DNA of 15,780 nucleotides, from contig NZ_CALHIF010000048.1 in the NCBI RefSeq assembly GCF_938030755.1, positions 1-15,780 of the forward strand. The letters are read 5' to 3'. Positions 1 through 8,083 of this stretch are shown piece after piece; position 1 is the stretch's first letter, and every line of letters starts with the position of its first letter. Made by a program: the position numbers and the translations under genes. Under the pieces are notes generated by a model. That model was not told where the DNA came from, did not search any database, and saw only the letters and a program-made list of their open reading frames with translations. Origin of the DNA: an uncultured Granulicatella sp. (GTDB lineage: Bacteria; Bacillota; Bacilli; Lactobacillales; Aerococcaceae).

Positions 1-84
1 GCCGGCGTGGCGGAATTGGCAGACGCGCTGGACTCAAAATCCAGTGTCCATTAGGGCGTGCCGGTTCGACCCCGGCCGCCGGTA
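1..84 (+). tRNA. tRNA-Leu (anticodon CAA)
   Basis: The cloverleaf can be drawn by hand. The acceptor arm pairs bases 1-7 with 77-83 (the first pair is a G-U wobble), and A84 is the discriminator. The anticodon stem CTGGA/TCCAG encloses the loop CTCAAAA, which gives anticodon CAA (reads UUG, leucine). A long variable arm (about 45-59) is typical of class II tRNA-Leu. The T arm is GCCGG-TTCGACC-CCGGC. CCA is not encoded and must be added after transcription. The gene begins at base 1, so it may follow other tRNAs to the left. Confidence 0.96.
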
Positions 85-91
85 TCGGTTG

Positions 92-121
92 AAGCTCAAC
101 GTTAATCGTTGAGCTTTTTTT
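92..121 (+). terminator. Rho-independent terminator of the tRNA transcript
   Basis: Arms AAGCTCAACG (92-101) and CGTTGAGCTT (107-116) form a perfect 10-bp stem with a 5-base loop. The stem runs into a T tract (115-121). It ends the tRNA transcript before the glycosyltransferase promoter. Confidence 0.93.
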
Positions 122-148
122 GTGTCTAAATAGGAATATATAACGAAT

Positions 149-207
149 CTTCTATTATAAATAACCCCTTATAGTGACACTAGTGTTTGTATCGTTTATA
201 ATAGAAG
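149..207. repeat. 13-bp inverted repeat bracketing the glycosyltransferase promoter
   Basis: CTTCTATTATAAA (149-161) is the exact reverse complement of TTTATAATAGAAG (195-207). The right arm contains the -10 box TATAAT. Between the arms lies the 10-base palindrome ACACTAGTGT (177-186), which overlaps the -35 region. Such symmetry over a promoter suggests a repressor operator, but no regulator is identified. Confidence 0.6.
174..202 (+). promoter_or_regulatory. Sigma-A-type promoter for the glycosyltransferase operon
   Basis: The -35 is GTGACA (174-179, five of six matches to TTGACA) and the -10 is TATAAT (197-202), with a 17-base spacer. The start codon lies about 40 bases after the likely transcription start. 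The promoter should drive the glycosyltransferase and the overlapping dehydrogenase. Confidence 0.8.
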
Positions 208-249
208 GGATAGTAGAAATATTTATATTTCAAATTTAAGGAGGTAAGT

Positions 250-1485
250 ATGCGAATCGGTATTTTTACAGATACGTACTTCCCACAAGTGAGTGGGGTT
301 GCTACTTCAATTCGAGTACTAAAAGAAGATTTAGAAAGACAAGGACATAAAGTTATTATCTTTACAACTACTGATCCAAAAGTAACTGATCCAGAAGAAA
401 ATATTGTACGATTAGGAAGCGTCCCGTTTTTTGCGTTCAAAGATCGTCGAGTTGCGATTCAAGGCCTGGGAAAGGCTTACCGAATTGCGAAAGAAAATGA
501 ATTGGATATTATTCATACACAGACTGAATTTAGTCTTGGGTTGGCAGGTAAACTAATTGCTGCTATGTTGAAGATTCCAACGATTCATACGTACCATACA
601 ATGTATGAAAAATATTTACACTATATTGCAAAAGGCAAAGTGCTACGTCCAAGTCATGTGGCGTATATCTCTAAAGCGTTTTGTAATCAAACAAGTGGAG
701 TAGTTGCTCCTAGTCAAATGACAAAAGATAAGCTACTTGAATATGGAGTACTTCAGGAAGTTCGAGTGATTCCAACGGGGGTCGTTGTTCCTCCACAAGA
801 ACCAGAAGTTGCCATTGCGTTAAGAAGGGATCTTGGCTATTCAGATGATGAAGTGGTGTTACTATCACTCAGCCGTTTATCTCAAGAAAAGAATATTGCT
901 GCTGTGATTGCTGCGCTACCAGCCATTGTAGCAAGTAAGCCAAATGTACGCTTATGTATTGCTGGTGGAGGACCTGAAAGAGAGAAGCTCGAAGCGCAAG
1001 TGGCAGAACTTGGCATGAACGATTTTGTTCAATTTGTGGGCGAAATCAAGAATGAAATGGTCTATAAGTATTATCAAATGGCAGATCTTTACGTGAATGC
1101 TTCTGAATCAGAAAGTCAAGGATTAACCTACCTAGAGGCACTTGTTAACCGCGTTCCGGTAATCGCTAAGAAGAATGATTACTTAAGCGGCCTGATTACA
1201 GCAGATGCTTTAGGAATGTTATTTGAAACAGATGCGGATATCGCGAATTGTGTTTTAGACTATATTGAAAACCAATTAGTCAATGAAGCCGAAGTATCAG
1301 CATTGCAAAATCAATTGTTATCAGAAATTTCTTCTGAAACATTTGGAGAAAGAATTGTAGATTTCTACGAAGCTGCGATTAACGGATATCAATGGAATCA
1401 AGAACATTCGCATAATATTATGAATCTGATGAAATTTTTACGTTTATCAACAAGTGAGTTAAAGGATGAAGAAAATGAAAATTAA
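250..1485 (+). CDS. GT4-family glycosyltransferase, probable 1,2-diacylglycerol 3-glucosyltransferase
   Basis: This 411-residue protein is a GT-B fold, family 4 retaining glycosyltransferase. The N-terminus (IFTDTYFPQVSGVATSI) is characteristic of enzymes that add the first glucose to diacylglycerol, using UDP-glucose at the inner face of the membrane. These make the glycolipid that anchors lipoteichoic acid (the IagA/BgsB/LafA type). The C-terminal donor-site E-x7-E motif is visible in SESESQGLTYLEAL. Length is normal for the family. There is no signal peptide or membrane helix; such enzymes bind the membrane peripherally. The start has a good site (AAGGAGG, about 239-245). Many Lactobacillales have a second glycosyltransferase next to it, but here the next gene is a dehydrogenase overlapping by 11 bases. 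Acceptor specificity is inferred; the glycosyltransferase call itself is secure. Confidence 0.85.
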   Translation: MRIGIFTDTYFPQVSGVATSIRVLKEDLERQGHKVIIFTTTDPKVTDPEENIVRLGSVPFFAFKDRRVAIQGLGKAYRIAKENELDIIHTQTEFSLGLAGKLIAAMLKIPTIHTYHTMYEKYLHYIAKGKVLRPSHVAYISKAFCNQTSGVVAPSQMTKDKLLEYGVLQEVRVIPTGVVVPPQEPEVAIALRRDLGYSDDEVVLLSLSRLSQEKNIAAVIAALPAIVASKPNVRLCIAGGGPEREKLEAQVAELGMNDFVQFVGEIKNEMVYKYYQMADLYVNASESESQGLTYLEALVNRVPVIAKKNDYLSGLITADALGMLFETDADIANCVLDYIENQLVNEAEVSALQNQLLSEISSETFGERIVDFYEAAINGYQWNQEHSHNIMNLMKFLRLSTSELKDEENEN

Positions 1486-2353
1486 TACAGTAGGCTTTGT
1501 TGGAACTGGCGTGATGGGAAAATCCATGATTCGCCATTTGCTAAAAAAATATAATGTTGTAGTGTACAATCGTACAAAAGAAAGAGCATTAGACCTTCTT
1601 GAAGAGGGAGCAACTTGGGCGAATACGCCTATTGAAGTTGCTAATCAAGCGGATGTGGTCTTAACAATTGTAGGCTATCCAAAAGATGTGGAAGAAGTGT
1701 ACTTTGGAGAAAAAGGAATCTTCAAGTCTACGAAAGAACATCTTGTTGTGGTAGACCTTACAACAAGTACACCAACTTTAGCTAAACGCATTGACGAAGA
1801 AGCTGCAGCACGCTCTTGGGAATCGCTAGACGCACCAGTTTCAGGCGGCGACCTTGGTGCAAAAAACGGAACTCTCTCTACAATGGTTGGTGGAACAGAG
1901 GAAACATTAGAAAAAGTATATCCAGTATTAGATTGTTTCTCGAAGACGATTACATTGCAAGGAACTGCAGGTGCTGGGCAACATACAAAGATGGCTAATC
2001 AAATTATGATTGCAGGAACGATGACAGGATTAACAGAGATGCTTGTTTATGCAAAAGCGGCAGGTTTAGATTTGGATAAAGTATTACAAACAGTCGGTGC
2101 AGGCAGTGCGGCCAACTGGTCACTTTCAAATTATGGACCTCGTATTTTAAAAGAAGATTATTCGCCAGGATTCTTTGCAAAACATTTCCTTAAAGATTTA
2201 GGAATTGCACTTGATGAAGCAGAGAGAATGCGTCTATTTTTACCAGCCACTTTACAAGCGAAAAAACTCTACGAAACGCTCTGTGATGATGGTTTTGCAG
2301 ATGATGGTACCCAAGCTTTAATCAAATTATATTGGAATTTACCAACTGAATAA
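1475..2353 (+). CDS. NAD(P)-dependent beta-hydroxyacid dehydrogenase (3-hydroxyisobutyrate dehydrogenase family)
   Basis: This 292-residue cytosolic oxidoreductase is of the 3-hydroxyisobutyrate / tartronate semialdehyde / 6-phosphogluconate dehydrogenase superfamily. The N-terminal Rossmann fold shows GFVGTGVMG (7-15). The substrate motif DAPVSGGDLGA is at 119-129. The probable catalytic lysine is K172 in GAGQHTKMANQ. The C-terminal half is the all-helical dimerisation domain. The natural substrate cannot be told from sequence; bacterial members reduce several small aldehyde acids. I chose the ATG at 1475 over the one at 1466, because AAAGG at about 1461-1465 is well placed for 1475 and 1466 has no site. 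It overlaps the glycosyltransferase by 11 bases, so the two are probably translationally coupled. Confidence 0.88.
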   Translation: MKINTVGFVGTGVMGKSMIRHLLKKYNVVVYNRTKERALDLLEEGATWANTPIEVANQADVVLTIVGYPKDVEEVYFGEKGIFKSTKEHLVVVDLTTSTPTLAKRIDEEAAARSWESLDAPVSGGDLGAKNGTLSTMVGGTEETLEKVYPVLDCFSKTITLQGTAGAGQHTKMANQIMIAGTMTGLTEMLVYAKAAGLDLDKVLQTVGAGSAANWSLSNYGPRILKEDYSPGFFAKHFLKDLGIALDEAERMRLFLPATLQAKKLYETLCDDGFADDGTQALIKLYWNLPTE

Positions 2354-2354
2354 A

Positions 2355-2409
2355 ATTCTTTTAAAAGAATGGTTATTCTTACTATCAAAGATGGGTTTTG
2401 TGGTAGAAT
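2355..2409 (+). promoter_or_regulatory. Palindrome and extended -10 promoter ahead of the ykuJ-like gene
   Basis: A perfect 16-base palindrome ATTCTTTTAAAAGAAT (2355-2370) follows the dehydrogenase stop. It is overlapped by a weak hairpin, AAGAAT/ATTCTT (2365-2380). It has no long T tract, so it is at best a poor terminator. TGGTAGAAT (2401-2409) reads as an extended -10 (TGn plus TAGAAT). No good -35 is seen at the right distance, which is tolerated for extended -10 promoters. Confidence 0.45.
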
Positions 2410-2442
2410 AATGAAAGAAAGTTTGAAAGGGGTAGTAATTAT

Positions 2443-2673
2443 ATGAAACCTTCACAATTGGTGGCAATTGTTCAACGTCTGCAAACAATGGCAGCACAAG
2501 ATTCTGAAATTGAGGTGCGCCGTTTTGAAAAGGATGGCGTTGAGAGAGCTATCGTTACTTTTAATCATGAAGCAAATAGTTTTGAATTAGAAGACGTAGA
2601 AACAAATCAAACATTCCAATTTGATGATATTGATTTAGTGACAATTGAAATCTTTGAAATGTTACAAGATTAA
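2443..2673 (+). CDS. ykuJ: YkuJ-like DUF1797 family protein
   Basis: This 76-residue small soluble protein resembles Bacillus YkuJ (DUF1797) along its length. It opens with a helix containing IVQRLQTMAA, then has beta strands, and ends in the family's conserved FDDIDLVTIEIFEMLQD. The family forms a compact alpha/beta dimer and has no established function. The start is supported by GAAAGGGG about 8-10 bases upstream. It appears to be its own transcription unit, with an extended -10 promoter before it and a strong hairpin terminator after it. Confidence 0.82.
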   Translation: MKPSQLVAIVQRLQTMAAQDSEIEVRRFEKDGVERAIVTFNHEANSFELEDVETNQTFQFDDIDLVTIEIFEMLQD

Positions 2674-2688
2674 AAATTAACTGTGAGT

Positions 2689-2724
2689 AAAGCCACGGCG
2701 CAGAGTGTCTGTGCTGTGGCTTTT
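2689..2724 (+). terminator. Strong hairpin terminator between the ykuJ-like gene and hom
   Basis: Arms 2689-2704 and 2708-2723 pair over 16 bp (two G-U pairs) around a 3-base GTG loop. They end in TTTT and then CAAT. The stem is very stable but the T tract is short, so some read-through into hom is possible. The hairpin ends only about 26 bases before the hom start. Confidence 0.85.
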
Positions 2725-2749
2725 CAATATAAAAGGTAAGGATGAACAA

Positions 2750-3958
2750 ATGAAAATTGCGTTATTAGGATTTGGCACTGTTGGTAGCGGTGTTTATAAT
2801 ATTTTGAAAAAAAATGTAGCAAAACTAGAGCAAGTACTCCCAGAAAAAATCGAGATTAAGACCGCTTTAGTTCGTGAACCAGAGTTGATGCAACAAACAG
2901 ATGTTGTATTTACAAACAATATTAACGATATCACTAAGGACCCAGAAATCGAATTAGTAGTTGAAGTGATGGGCGGAATCACAACCGCATATGATTATGT
3001 GAAAGCTTGCTTATTAGCGAAAAAATCAGTTGTAACAGCCAATAAAAATCTAATTGCTGTTCACGGGGTTGAATTGACAACACTTGCTAAATTAGAAGAT
3101 GTGTACTTGTACTATGAAGCAAGTGTTGGTGGTGGAATTCCAGTTTTGCGTCCGATGGTGCAACATTTTGAAACGAATGAAGTGAAATCCATCGTTGGTA
3201 TCGTTAATGGGACAACAAACTTTATTTTAAGCTCAATGGAAAAAGAAGGGCTCAGCTACGAAGCAGCACTGAAGATTGCTCAAGAAAAAGGCTTTGCTGA
3301 AGCGGATCCAACAAGTGACGTGGAAGGGCATGATGCAGCCTATAAATTAATGATTTTAACGCGTTTAGCTTATGGCGTAAATGTTACTTTTGATGAAGTG
3401 GCTAAAACGGGAATTTCAAGAGTGACAACATCTCATATGAAGATGGCTTCTGAGAATGGGTATGCAATCAAACTTCTAGCGAAAGCTCTTAGCGATGGCA
3501 AAAAAGTTTCGCTTGAAGTAGCACCAACTTTTGTACCAGCAAATCATTTACTAGCCCAAGTTCATTATGAAAACAATGCGATTTCTATAACAGGAAATGC
3601 AGTGGATGAAGTTTTATTTTACGGAAAAGGAGCAGGCTCCCTTCCAACAGCAACAAGTGTCTTAGCAGACGTAGTGGAAGTACTTCGCCGTAAAGGTAAC
3701 GGTAGTGCGGTGGAAACATTTGGCCGTATAGAGAGTCCATTAGTGGAATTCAGTCCAGAAGCTGCAACAAGTTCTTATTTCGTATATGGAAAAGGAAACT
3801 TGGAAGAAGCTCCGTTTAATGGAGAAGTTGTAGCAAACAGTGAAGGTGAATTAGGGGTTCGTTATACAGCTTTAACAGCTAGTGAGTTAGCCAAAGTGAA
3901 AGAAGCATTCTCAAACTTAAATGAAGTCGCTATTTATCCAATCTTGGAGGAAGCATAA
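2750..3958 (+). CDS. hom: Homoserine dehydrogenase
   Basis: This protein reduces aspartate semialdehyde to homoserine with NAD(P)H, the branch point to threonine and methionine. In the 402-residue protein the nucleotide-binding GFGTVG is at 7-12, the catalytic-domain motif GIVNGTTNFIL at 150-160, and the family signature region GFAEADPTSDVEGHDAAYKL at 181-200. The C-terminal ACT-type regulatory region is short (about 340-402); many Gram-positive homologues are near 428 residues, so threonine feedback may be altered. The ATG at 2750 is chosen because GTAAGGA lies 7 bases upstream. A longer frame beginning at 2705 would start inside the terminator hairpin and is rejected. The stop overlaps the thrB start (TAATG). 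Confidence 0.95.
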   Translation: MKIALLGFGTVGSGVYNILKKNVAKLEQVLPEKIEIKTALVREPELMQQTDVVFTNNINDITKDPEIELVVEVMGGITTAYDYVKACLLAKKSVVTANKNLIAVHGVELTTLAKLEDVYLYYEASVGGGIPVLRPMVQHFETNEVKSIVGIVNGTTNFILSSMEKEGLSYEAALKIAQEKGFAEADPTSDVEGHDAAYKLMILTRLAYGVNVTFDEVAKTGISRVTTSHMKMASENGYAIKLLAKALSDGKKVSLEVAPTFVPANHLLAQVHYENNAISITGNAVDEVLFYGKGAGSLPTATSVLADVVEVLRRKGNGSAVETFGRIESPLVEFSPEAATSSYFVYGKGNLEEAPFNGEVVANSEGELGVRYTALTASELAKVKEAFSNLNEVAIYPILEEA

Positions 3959-4854
3959 TGGCATTAACAATTAAAGTTCCAGCAACTTCAGCCAATATCG
4001 GACTAGGCTTCGATTCGCTTGGGATTGCAGTGAATTTATATTTAACGCTTCAAGTAATAGAAGCTTCTAGCGAATGGGTAATTTCGCATCCGTTTGGAGA
4101 AGAGATTCCGACAAATGAAGATAACTTAATTATCGAAACAGCTTTAAAAGTGTGCCCAACATTAACACCATACAAACTTGTGTGTGAAAGTGAGATTCCT
4201 TTAACAAGAGGACTCGGCAGTAGTTCGAGCGCCATTGTTGCGGGAATCGAATTAGCGAATATATTAGGAAACTTACAGTTAACTAATCATGAAAAAGTAA
4301 AATGGGCAACTCTTTTCGAGGGGCATCCTGACAATGTCGCGCCAGCAATCTTAGGGGGCGTCGTTGTAGCCACTTATGACCACCGCACACAGGAAGTCTT
4401 AACCGTACATAAGAATGTGGAAGCACCGATAGCAATGGTAGCAGTGATTCCAAACGTTCAATTATCAACGAAGAAGAGTCGTGGCGTTTTACCAAGTTCA
4501 CTAGAATACGGTGAGGCAGTAGAAGCAAGCAGCCGTAGTAATGTGTTGGTAGCTGGATTAATGATGGAAGATTGGAAAGTCATCTCTTCGATTGTTGAAA
4601 AAGACTTATTCCATGAAACGTACCGTTCAACACTGGTCCCTTGGATGGAAGAAGTTCGTACGATTACAAAGCAGGAAGGCCTTGATACTTGTGGGACTTA
4701 CCTAAGTGGAGCAGGTCCTACAGTAATGACGTTTGTTTATAAAGAAAATGTAGACCGATTTGTAGAAACCTTAGAACACTATTTAGAAACAACACTTAAA
4801 GGATGCACGATTCGTGTGCTTGAAATTGATGCACAAGGCGTTTACGTGAAGTAG
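3958..4854 (+). CDS. thrB: Homoserine kinase
   Basis: This 298-residue GHMP-superfamily kinase phosphorylates homoserine to O-phosphohomoserine, the step before threonine synthase. The visible motifs are PATSANIGLGFDSLG near the N-terminus, the ATP-binding GHMP loop PLTRGLGSSSSA (81-92), and the C-terminal glycine-rich LSGAGPTVMTF. Length is normal. It is coupled to hom by a one-base overlap with the site GGAGG 7 bases upstream. threonine synthase (thrC) is not in view and must lie elsewhere. The hom-thrB pair lies directly upstream of, and probably in one transcript with, the ribosome-assembly genes. Confidence 0.96.
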   Translation: MALTIKVPATSANIGLGFDSLGIAVNLYLTLQVIEASSEWVISHPFGEEIPTNEDNLIIETALKVCPTLTPYKLVCESEIPLTRGLGSSSSAIVAGIELANILGNLQLTNHEKVKWATLFEGHPDNVAPAILGGVVVATYDHRTQEVLTVHKNVEAPIAMVAVIPNVQLSTKKSRGVLPSSLEYGEAVEASSRSNVLVAGLMMEDWKVISSIVEKDLFHETYRSTLVPWMEEVRTITKQEGLDTCGTYLSGAGPTVMTFVYKENVDRFVETLEHYLETTLKGCTIRVLEIDAQGVYVK

Positions 4855-4864
4855 AAGGAGAACT

Positions 4865-5383
4865 ATGGCACTATTCAAACCAACCTGGTTTAAAAAGACC
4901 TTTCAAGAGATTACCGTTCCTTTCTTACAAGAGAATGGCATTGAAGTGGTCTTAACCGATTTAGATAATACACTCATTGGGTGGGATGAAAAAGAAATCG
5001 ATGAAACTTTACTTTCTTGGGTGAATTCGTTGAAAGATGCGGGAATTAAAATAATCCTTGTATCGAATAACAATGAACATCGTATTAAAGTTGCAGCAGC
5101 TCAATTGGATGTTCCATATGTGTATCCTGGTTTAAAGCCACTGCACAAGGGGTTCAAAGCGGCACAACAATTACTGAATTTTGATAAATCAAAGACAATC
5201 ATGGTGGGGGACCAACTATTAACAGATATTCTAGGGGCGAATACATTTGGAGTTAGAACCATTATCGTAAAACCTAGAAAAGAGAGCGATGCTTGGAAAA
5301 CAAAAATCAATCGTTTCTTTGAAAAAGGAATTTTTGTAGTAACACAAGGCGCGTCCTATCATAAGAAATGGGAGGAGGATTAA
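4865..5383 (+). CDS. yqeG: YqeG family HAD IIIA-type phosphatase
   Basis: This 172-residue HAD-superfamily phosphatase has the nucleophile motif TDLDNTLIGWD (catalytic D32 and D34), the motif II serine in ILVSNNNE (S67), conserved lysines in GLKPLHKGF, and the acidic motif MVGDQLLTDILGAN (D116, D121). The family phosphatases are often linked to phosphatidylglycerophosphate phosphatase activity (GEP4-like), but the bacterial substrate is uncertain. It starts 10 bases after thrB with GGAG at 4857-4860, and ends 2 bases before yqeH. The strict yqeG-yqeH pairing is conserved across Firmicutes. Confidence 0.9.
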   Translation: MALFKPTWFKKTFQEITVPFLQENGIEVVLTDLDNTLIGWDEKEIDETLLSWVNSLKDAGIKIILVSNNNEHRIKVAAAQLDVPYVYPGLKPLHKGFKAAQQLLNFDKSKTIMVGDQLLTDILGANTFGVRTIIVKPRKESDAWKTKINRFFEKGIFVVTQGASYHKKWEED

Positions 5384-5385
5384 TC

Positions 5386-6495
5386 ATGGAACAGTATGTA
5401 TGTATTGGATGTGGAGCAATAATCCAAACGGAAGATCCAAAAGGAACGGGGTACACTCCGCAAAGTGCATTAAATAAAATGCTGGAAAGTGAAGGCCCTC
5501 TTTATTGCCAACGTTGCTTTAGACTACGTAATTATAATGAGTTGCAACCGGCATCTCTAACAGACGATGATTTCTTAAAGATGTTAAGTAGTATCGCCGA
5601 TGAAGATGCGCTAGTTGTGTTTGTAGTTGATTTATTCGACTTATACGGAAGCATGATTTCTGGCTTGAAACGTTTTGTGGGCGATAACCCAATTCTATTC
5701 GTTGCCAACAAGGTAGACTTATATCCAAAATCGGTGAACCGTAATCGTCTGAAAGCCTGGATTGAACGTCATGCAAAAGAGTACGGCATTAAACCAGTTG
5801 ATACGCTACTTGTGAGCGGTCATAAAAGGATTCAAATTGACGAATTGCTAGAGAAGATTAACGAGTACCGTAAAGGCAAAGATGCATATGTCGTAGGGGT
5901 AACGAATGTAGGAAAATCAACGCTCATTAATAAGTTGATTCAAAGTATTGGTGAAACAGGAGAAGTGATTACAACGTCTCAATATCCGGGAACGACTCTT
6001 GGTCAAATTGATATTCCATTTGATGAACATTCATCATTAGTGGATACACCAGGGATTATTCATCGTCACCAAATTACGCATTACTTAGCGGAAAAAGAAA
6101 TGAAGAAAGTCTTACCGCAAAAAGAGTTACAACCGAAGACCTTCCAATTAAATAGCGATCAAACAATTTTTATAGGTGGCTTGATTCGTGTCGATTACGA
6201 ACAAGGAGAACGTAATTCATTTACTTTCTATACACCGCAAACTATCGACTTGCATCGCACGAAGTTGGAAAAGGCGACAGAGTTTTACGAAAAACATGCA
6301 GGAACACTTCTAACGCCACCAACAGGAGACAATATGAAGTTGTATCCAAAACTAGTGAAGAAGACATTTACGATTAAAGAAAAAACGGACTTAGTGATTG
6401 CAGGTCTTGGTTGGATAACGATTCAAAAACCAGGTACGGTATCAGTATGGAGTCCTAAAGAAGTTGACGTGATTCAACGTCAATCAATTATTTAA
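5386..6495 (+). CDS. yqeH: Ribosome biogenesis GTPase YqeH
   Basis: This 369-residue circularly permuted GTPase is needed for 30S ribosomal subunit assembly. The N-terminal zinc-finger cysteines are C6, C9, C41 and C44. The G motifs occur in permuted order: G4 ANKVD (107-111), G5 SGHK (144-147), G1 GVTNVGKST (171-179), G2 around PGTT (201-204) and G3 DTPG (220-223). The C-terminal domain (about 240-369) is thought to bind RNA. I chose the ATG at 5386, preceded by the very strong site GGGAGGAGG (5370-5378), over the in-frame ATG at 5368. That gives a 2-base gap from yqeG. Confidence 0.95.
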   Translation: MEQYVCIGCGAIIQTEDPKGTGYTPQSALNKMLESEGPLYCQRCFRLRNYNELQPASLTDDDFLKMLSSIADEDALVVFVVDLFDLYGSMISGLKRFVGDNPILFVANKVDLYPKSVNRNRLKAWIERHAKEYGIKPVDTLLVSGHKRIQIDELLEKINEYRKGKDAYVVGVTNVGKSTLINKLIQSIGETGEVITTSQYPGTTLGQIDIPFDEHSSLVDTPGIIHRHQITHYLAEKEMKKVLPQKELQPKTFQLNSDQTIFIGGLIRVDYEQGERNSFTFYTPQTIDLHRTKLEKATEFYEKHAGTLLTPPTGDNMKLYPKLVKKTFTIKEKTDLVIAGLGWITIQKPGTVSVWSPKEVDVIQRQSII

Positions 6496-6511
6496 AGAAA
6501 GGAGAGCTTTC

Positions 6512-6838
6512 ATGGAATTAAAAGGGAAAGAAAGACAGTTCTTCAAGAAAGAAGCGCATTCGTTGAAGCCAATCTTCCAAATTGGAAAAGGCGGACTCAG
6601 CGAAGAGATGATTCATCAAATTCAAAATGCTGTTGAGAAGCGTGAATTGATTAAAGTGACTTTATTACAAAACACATTAGAGGAGCCCCAAGAAGCTGCC
6701 GAAACAATTGCTGAGGCGACGGGTAGTACAATCATTCAAGTGATTGGGCATACGATTGTGTTATATAAAGAAGCACGAAATCCAAAACATAGAGATCTTT
6801 CAGTACGATTTGCAGAATTCAAAAAAAGAGGTCGATAG
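6512..6838 (+). CDS. yhbY: YhbY family CRM-domain RNA-binding protein
   Basis: This 108-residue protein (YqeI in Bacillus) is almost entirely a CRM domain. It has the conserved basic opening KGKERQFFKKEAHSLKPI, the glycine-rich QIGKGGLSEEM turn (the GxxG RNA-binding loop), and the closing strand IIQVIGHTIVLYKE. It is associated with pre-50S ribosomal particles in bacteria. It has a slightly longer basic tail (to RFAEFKKRGR) than the usual ~96-residue form. The site GGAG is 7 bases before the ATG. In Bacillus aroE lies between yqeH and this gene; here it is absent, as in many Lactobacillales. Confidence 0.93.
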   Translation: MELKGKERQFFKKEAHSLKPIFQIGKGGLSEEMIHQIQNAVEKRELIKVTLLQNTLEEPQEAAETIAEATGSTIIQVIGHTIVLYKEARNPKHRDLSVRFAEFKKRGR

Positions 6839-6841
6839 ACG

Positions 6842-7480
6842 ATGATTGCTGAACTCAATATTTTTTCTGAGACATTAAACAAAACTGAAAAATTCGGTGA
6901 AGAAATTCCGGTAGAACGTGTAGGCCTTATCGGTGGAAGTTTTAATCCGCCACATATTGCACATTTAATTATGGCTGAACAAGCGCGTGTGCAATTGGGC
7001 TTAGACAAGGTTTACTTTTTACCAAGTCATATTCCGCCACATGTGGATGAGAAAAAGACCATTGATGCGAGTACCCGTGTCGAGATGACACGTTTGGCGA
7101 TTCAAGATAATATTTATTTTGATATCGAGACGATTGAACTCGAGCGTAATGAGAAGAGTTATACGTATGATACGATTCAGCTGTTAAAGAAACAGAATCA
7201 GTATACGGAATATTACTTTATCATCGGTGGAGACATGGTAGATTACTTACCAACGTGGCACCGTGTGGATGAATTAGTTCATGAGGTCCAATTTGTCGGA
7301 GTTGAACGTCCGGGTTATGAAAAAGAAACGCCATATCCAGTCCTATGGATTACCGCACCGAAGATGGATATTAGTTCAACACAAATCCGCAAAAATGTTC
7401 TATTCCAACAAAGCATTAAATATTTGGTGCCAGAATTAGTGGAAGCCTACATTGCAGAAAAGGGGTTGTATTTAGAATGA
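6842..7480 (+). CDS. nadD: Nicotinate-nucleotide adenylyltransferase
   Basis: This protein transfers AMP from ATP to nicotinate mononucleotide to form deamido-NAD, the essential step shared by de novo and salvage NAD synthesis. In the 212-residue protein the nucleotidyltransferase motif is GGSFNPPHIAH (31-41) and the second substrate motif SSTQIRK is near 178-184. About 26 residues precede the first strand, an N-terminal extension also common in other Lactobacillales NadD proteins. The gene begins 3 bases after yhbY and its stop overlaps the yqeK start by 4 bases (ATGA), implying coupled translation. Confidence 0.95.
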   Translation: MIAELNIFSETLNKTEKFGEEIPVERVGLIGGSFNPPHIAHLIMAEQARVQLGLDKVYFLPSHIPPHVDEKKTIDASTRVEMTRLAIQDNIYFDIETIELERNEKSYTYDTIQLLKKQNQYTEYYFIIGGDMVDYLPTWHRVDELVHEVQFVGVERPGYEKETPYPVLWITAPKMDISSTQIRKNVLFQQSIKYLVPELVEAYIAEKGLYLE

Positions 7481-8082
7481 GCGTAGTAAATAGCTTTGAA
7501 CCTTATACAACAATGACAAGAGAAGAGTTGTTGTCTCATGTCCAGTCAAATATGAGTGACAAGAGATATCAACACTGCCTGCGTGTCGAACGAAAAATAT
7601 TAGAATTAGCAAAGCGGTATGCACTTGATGAAAAGGCGGCTTCCTTTGTGGGGTTAGCGCATGATTATGCTAAAGAAATCCCAGTGGAAGAGCAGCAAGC
7701 ACTTGCCAAAGAAATCGGACTTCCTGAAATGTATCACCATGAAGGTTCTGAAATTCTACACGGACCAATTGGGGCCCAATTGATTTCAAATTTATGCGGA
7801 GTAAAAGACGAAGAGTTGTTAGATGCCATTCGTGAGCATACGATTGGAGGACTTCAAATGAGTCTTCTTTCGAAGTGTCTCTTTGTAGCAGATGCCATTG
7901 AAGATGGAAGAGATTATCCAGGGGTCGATACTGCGCGTGAAATCGCGGCGAAAAATATAGATGAAGCGGTCTTTTATTTATTGAAGCACACATTGGAATT
8001 TTTATTGGAAAAAGAAGTGCCTATTTTTTCAAAAACAATAGAAGTTTATAATCATTATTTGAAACAAAGAAAAGGAGAATAG
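7477..8082 (+). CDS. yqeK: YqeK family HD-domain bis(5'-nucleosyl)-tetraphosphatase
   Basis: This 201-residue HD-domain hydrolase of the YqeK family is known to split diadenosine tetraphosphate symmetrically into two ADP, using a metal centre. The metal-ligand pattern is visible: H33, the HD pair H62-D63 (GLAHDYAKEIP), H95 (ILHGPIGA), H121 (IREHTIGG) and D139 (LFVADAIEDGRDYPGV). An N-terminal stretch of about 20 residues precedes the domain. It overlaps nadD by 4 bases and is followed one base later by rsfS. The nadD-yqeK pairing is widely conserved. Confidence 0.92.
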   Translation: MSVVNSFEPYTTMTREELLSHVQSNMSDKRYQHCLRVERKILELAKRYALDEKAASFVGLAHDYAKEIPVEEQQALAKEIGLPEMYHHEGSEILHGPIGAQLISNLCGVKDEELLDAIREHTIGGLQMSLLSKCLFVADAIEDGRDYPGVDTAREIAAKNIDEAVFYLLKHTLEFLLEKEVPIFSKTIEVYNHYLKQRKGE

Positions 8083-8083
8083 A

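Noticed and set aside
1..84. tRNA-Leu as the attachment site of the element
   Set aside because: The element begins about 10 kb away, and no copy of the tRNA 3' end is seen near 10480.
2705..2749. Upstream start for hom giving 15 more residues
   Set aside because: It would begin within the terminator hairpin and lacks a ribosome binding site; the start at 2750 has both a good site and the family N-terminus.
7670..7993. Leftward open frames opposite yqeK and other housekeeping genes
   Set aside because: They mirror the codon structure of the rightward genes, have no ribosome binding sites, and do not resemble known proteins.
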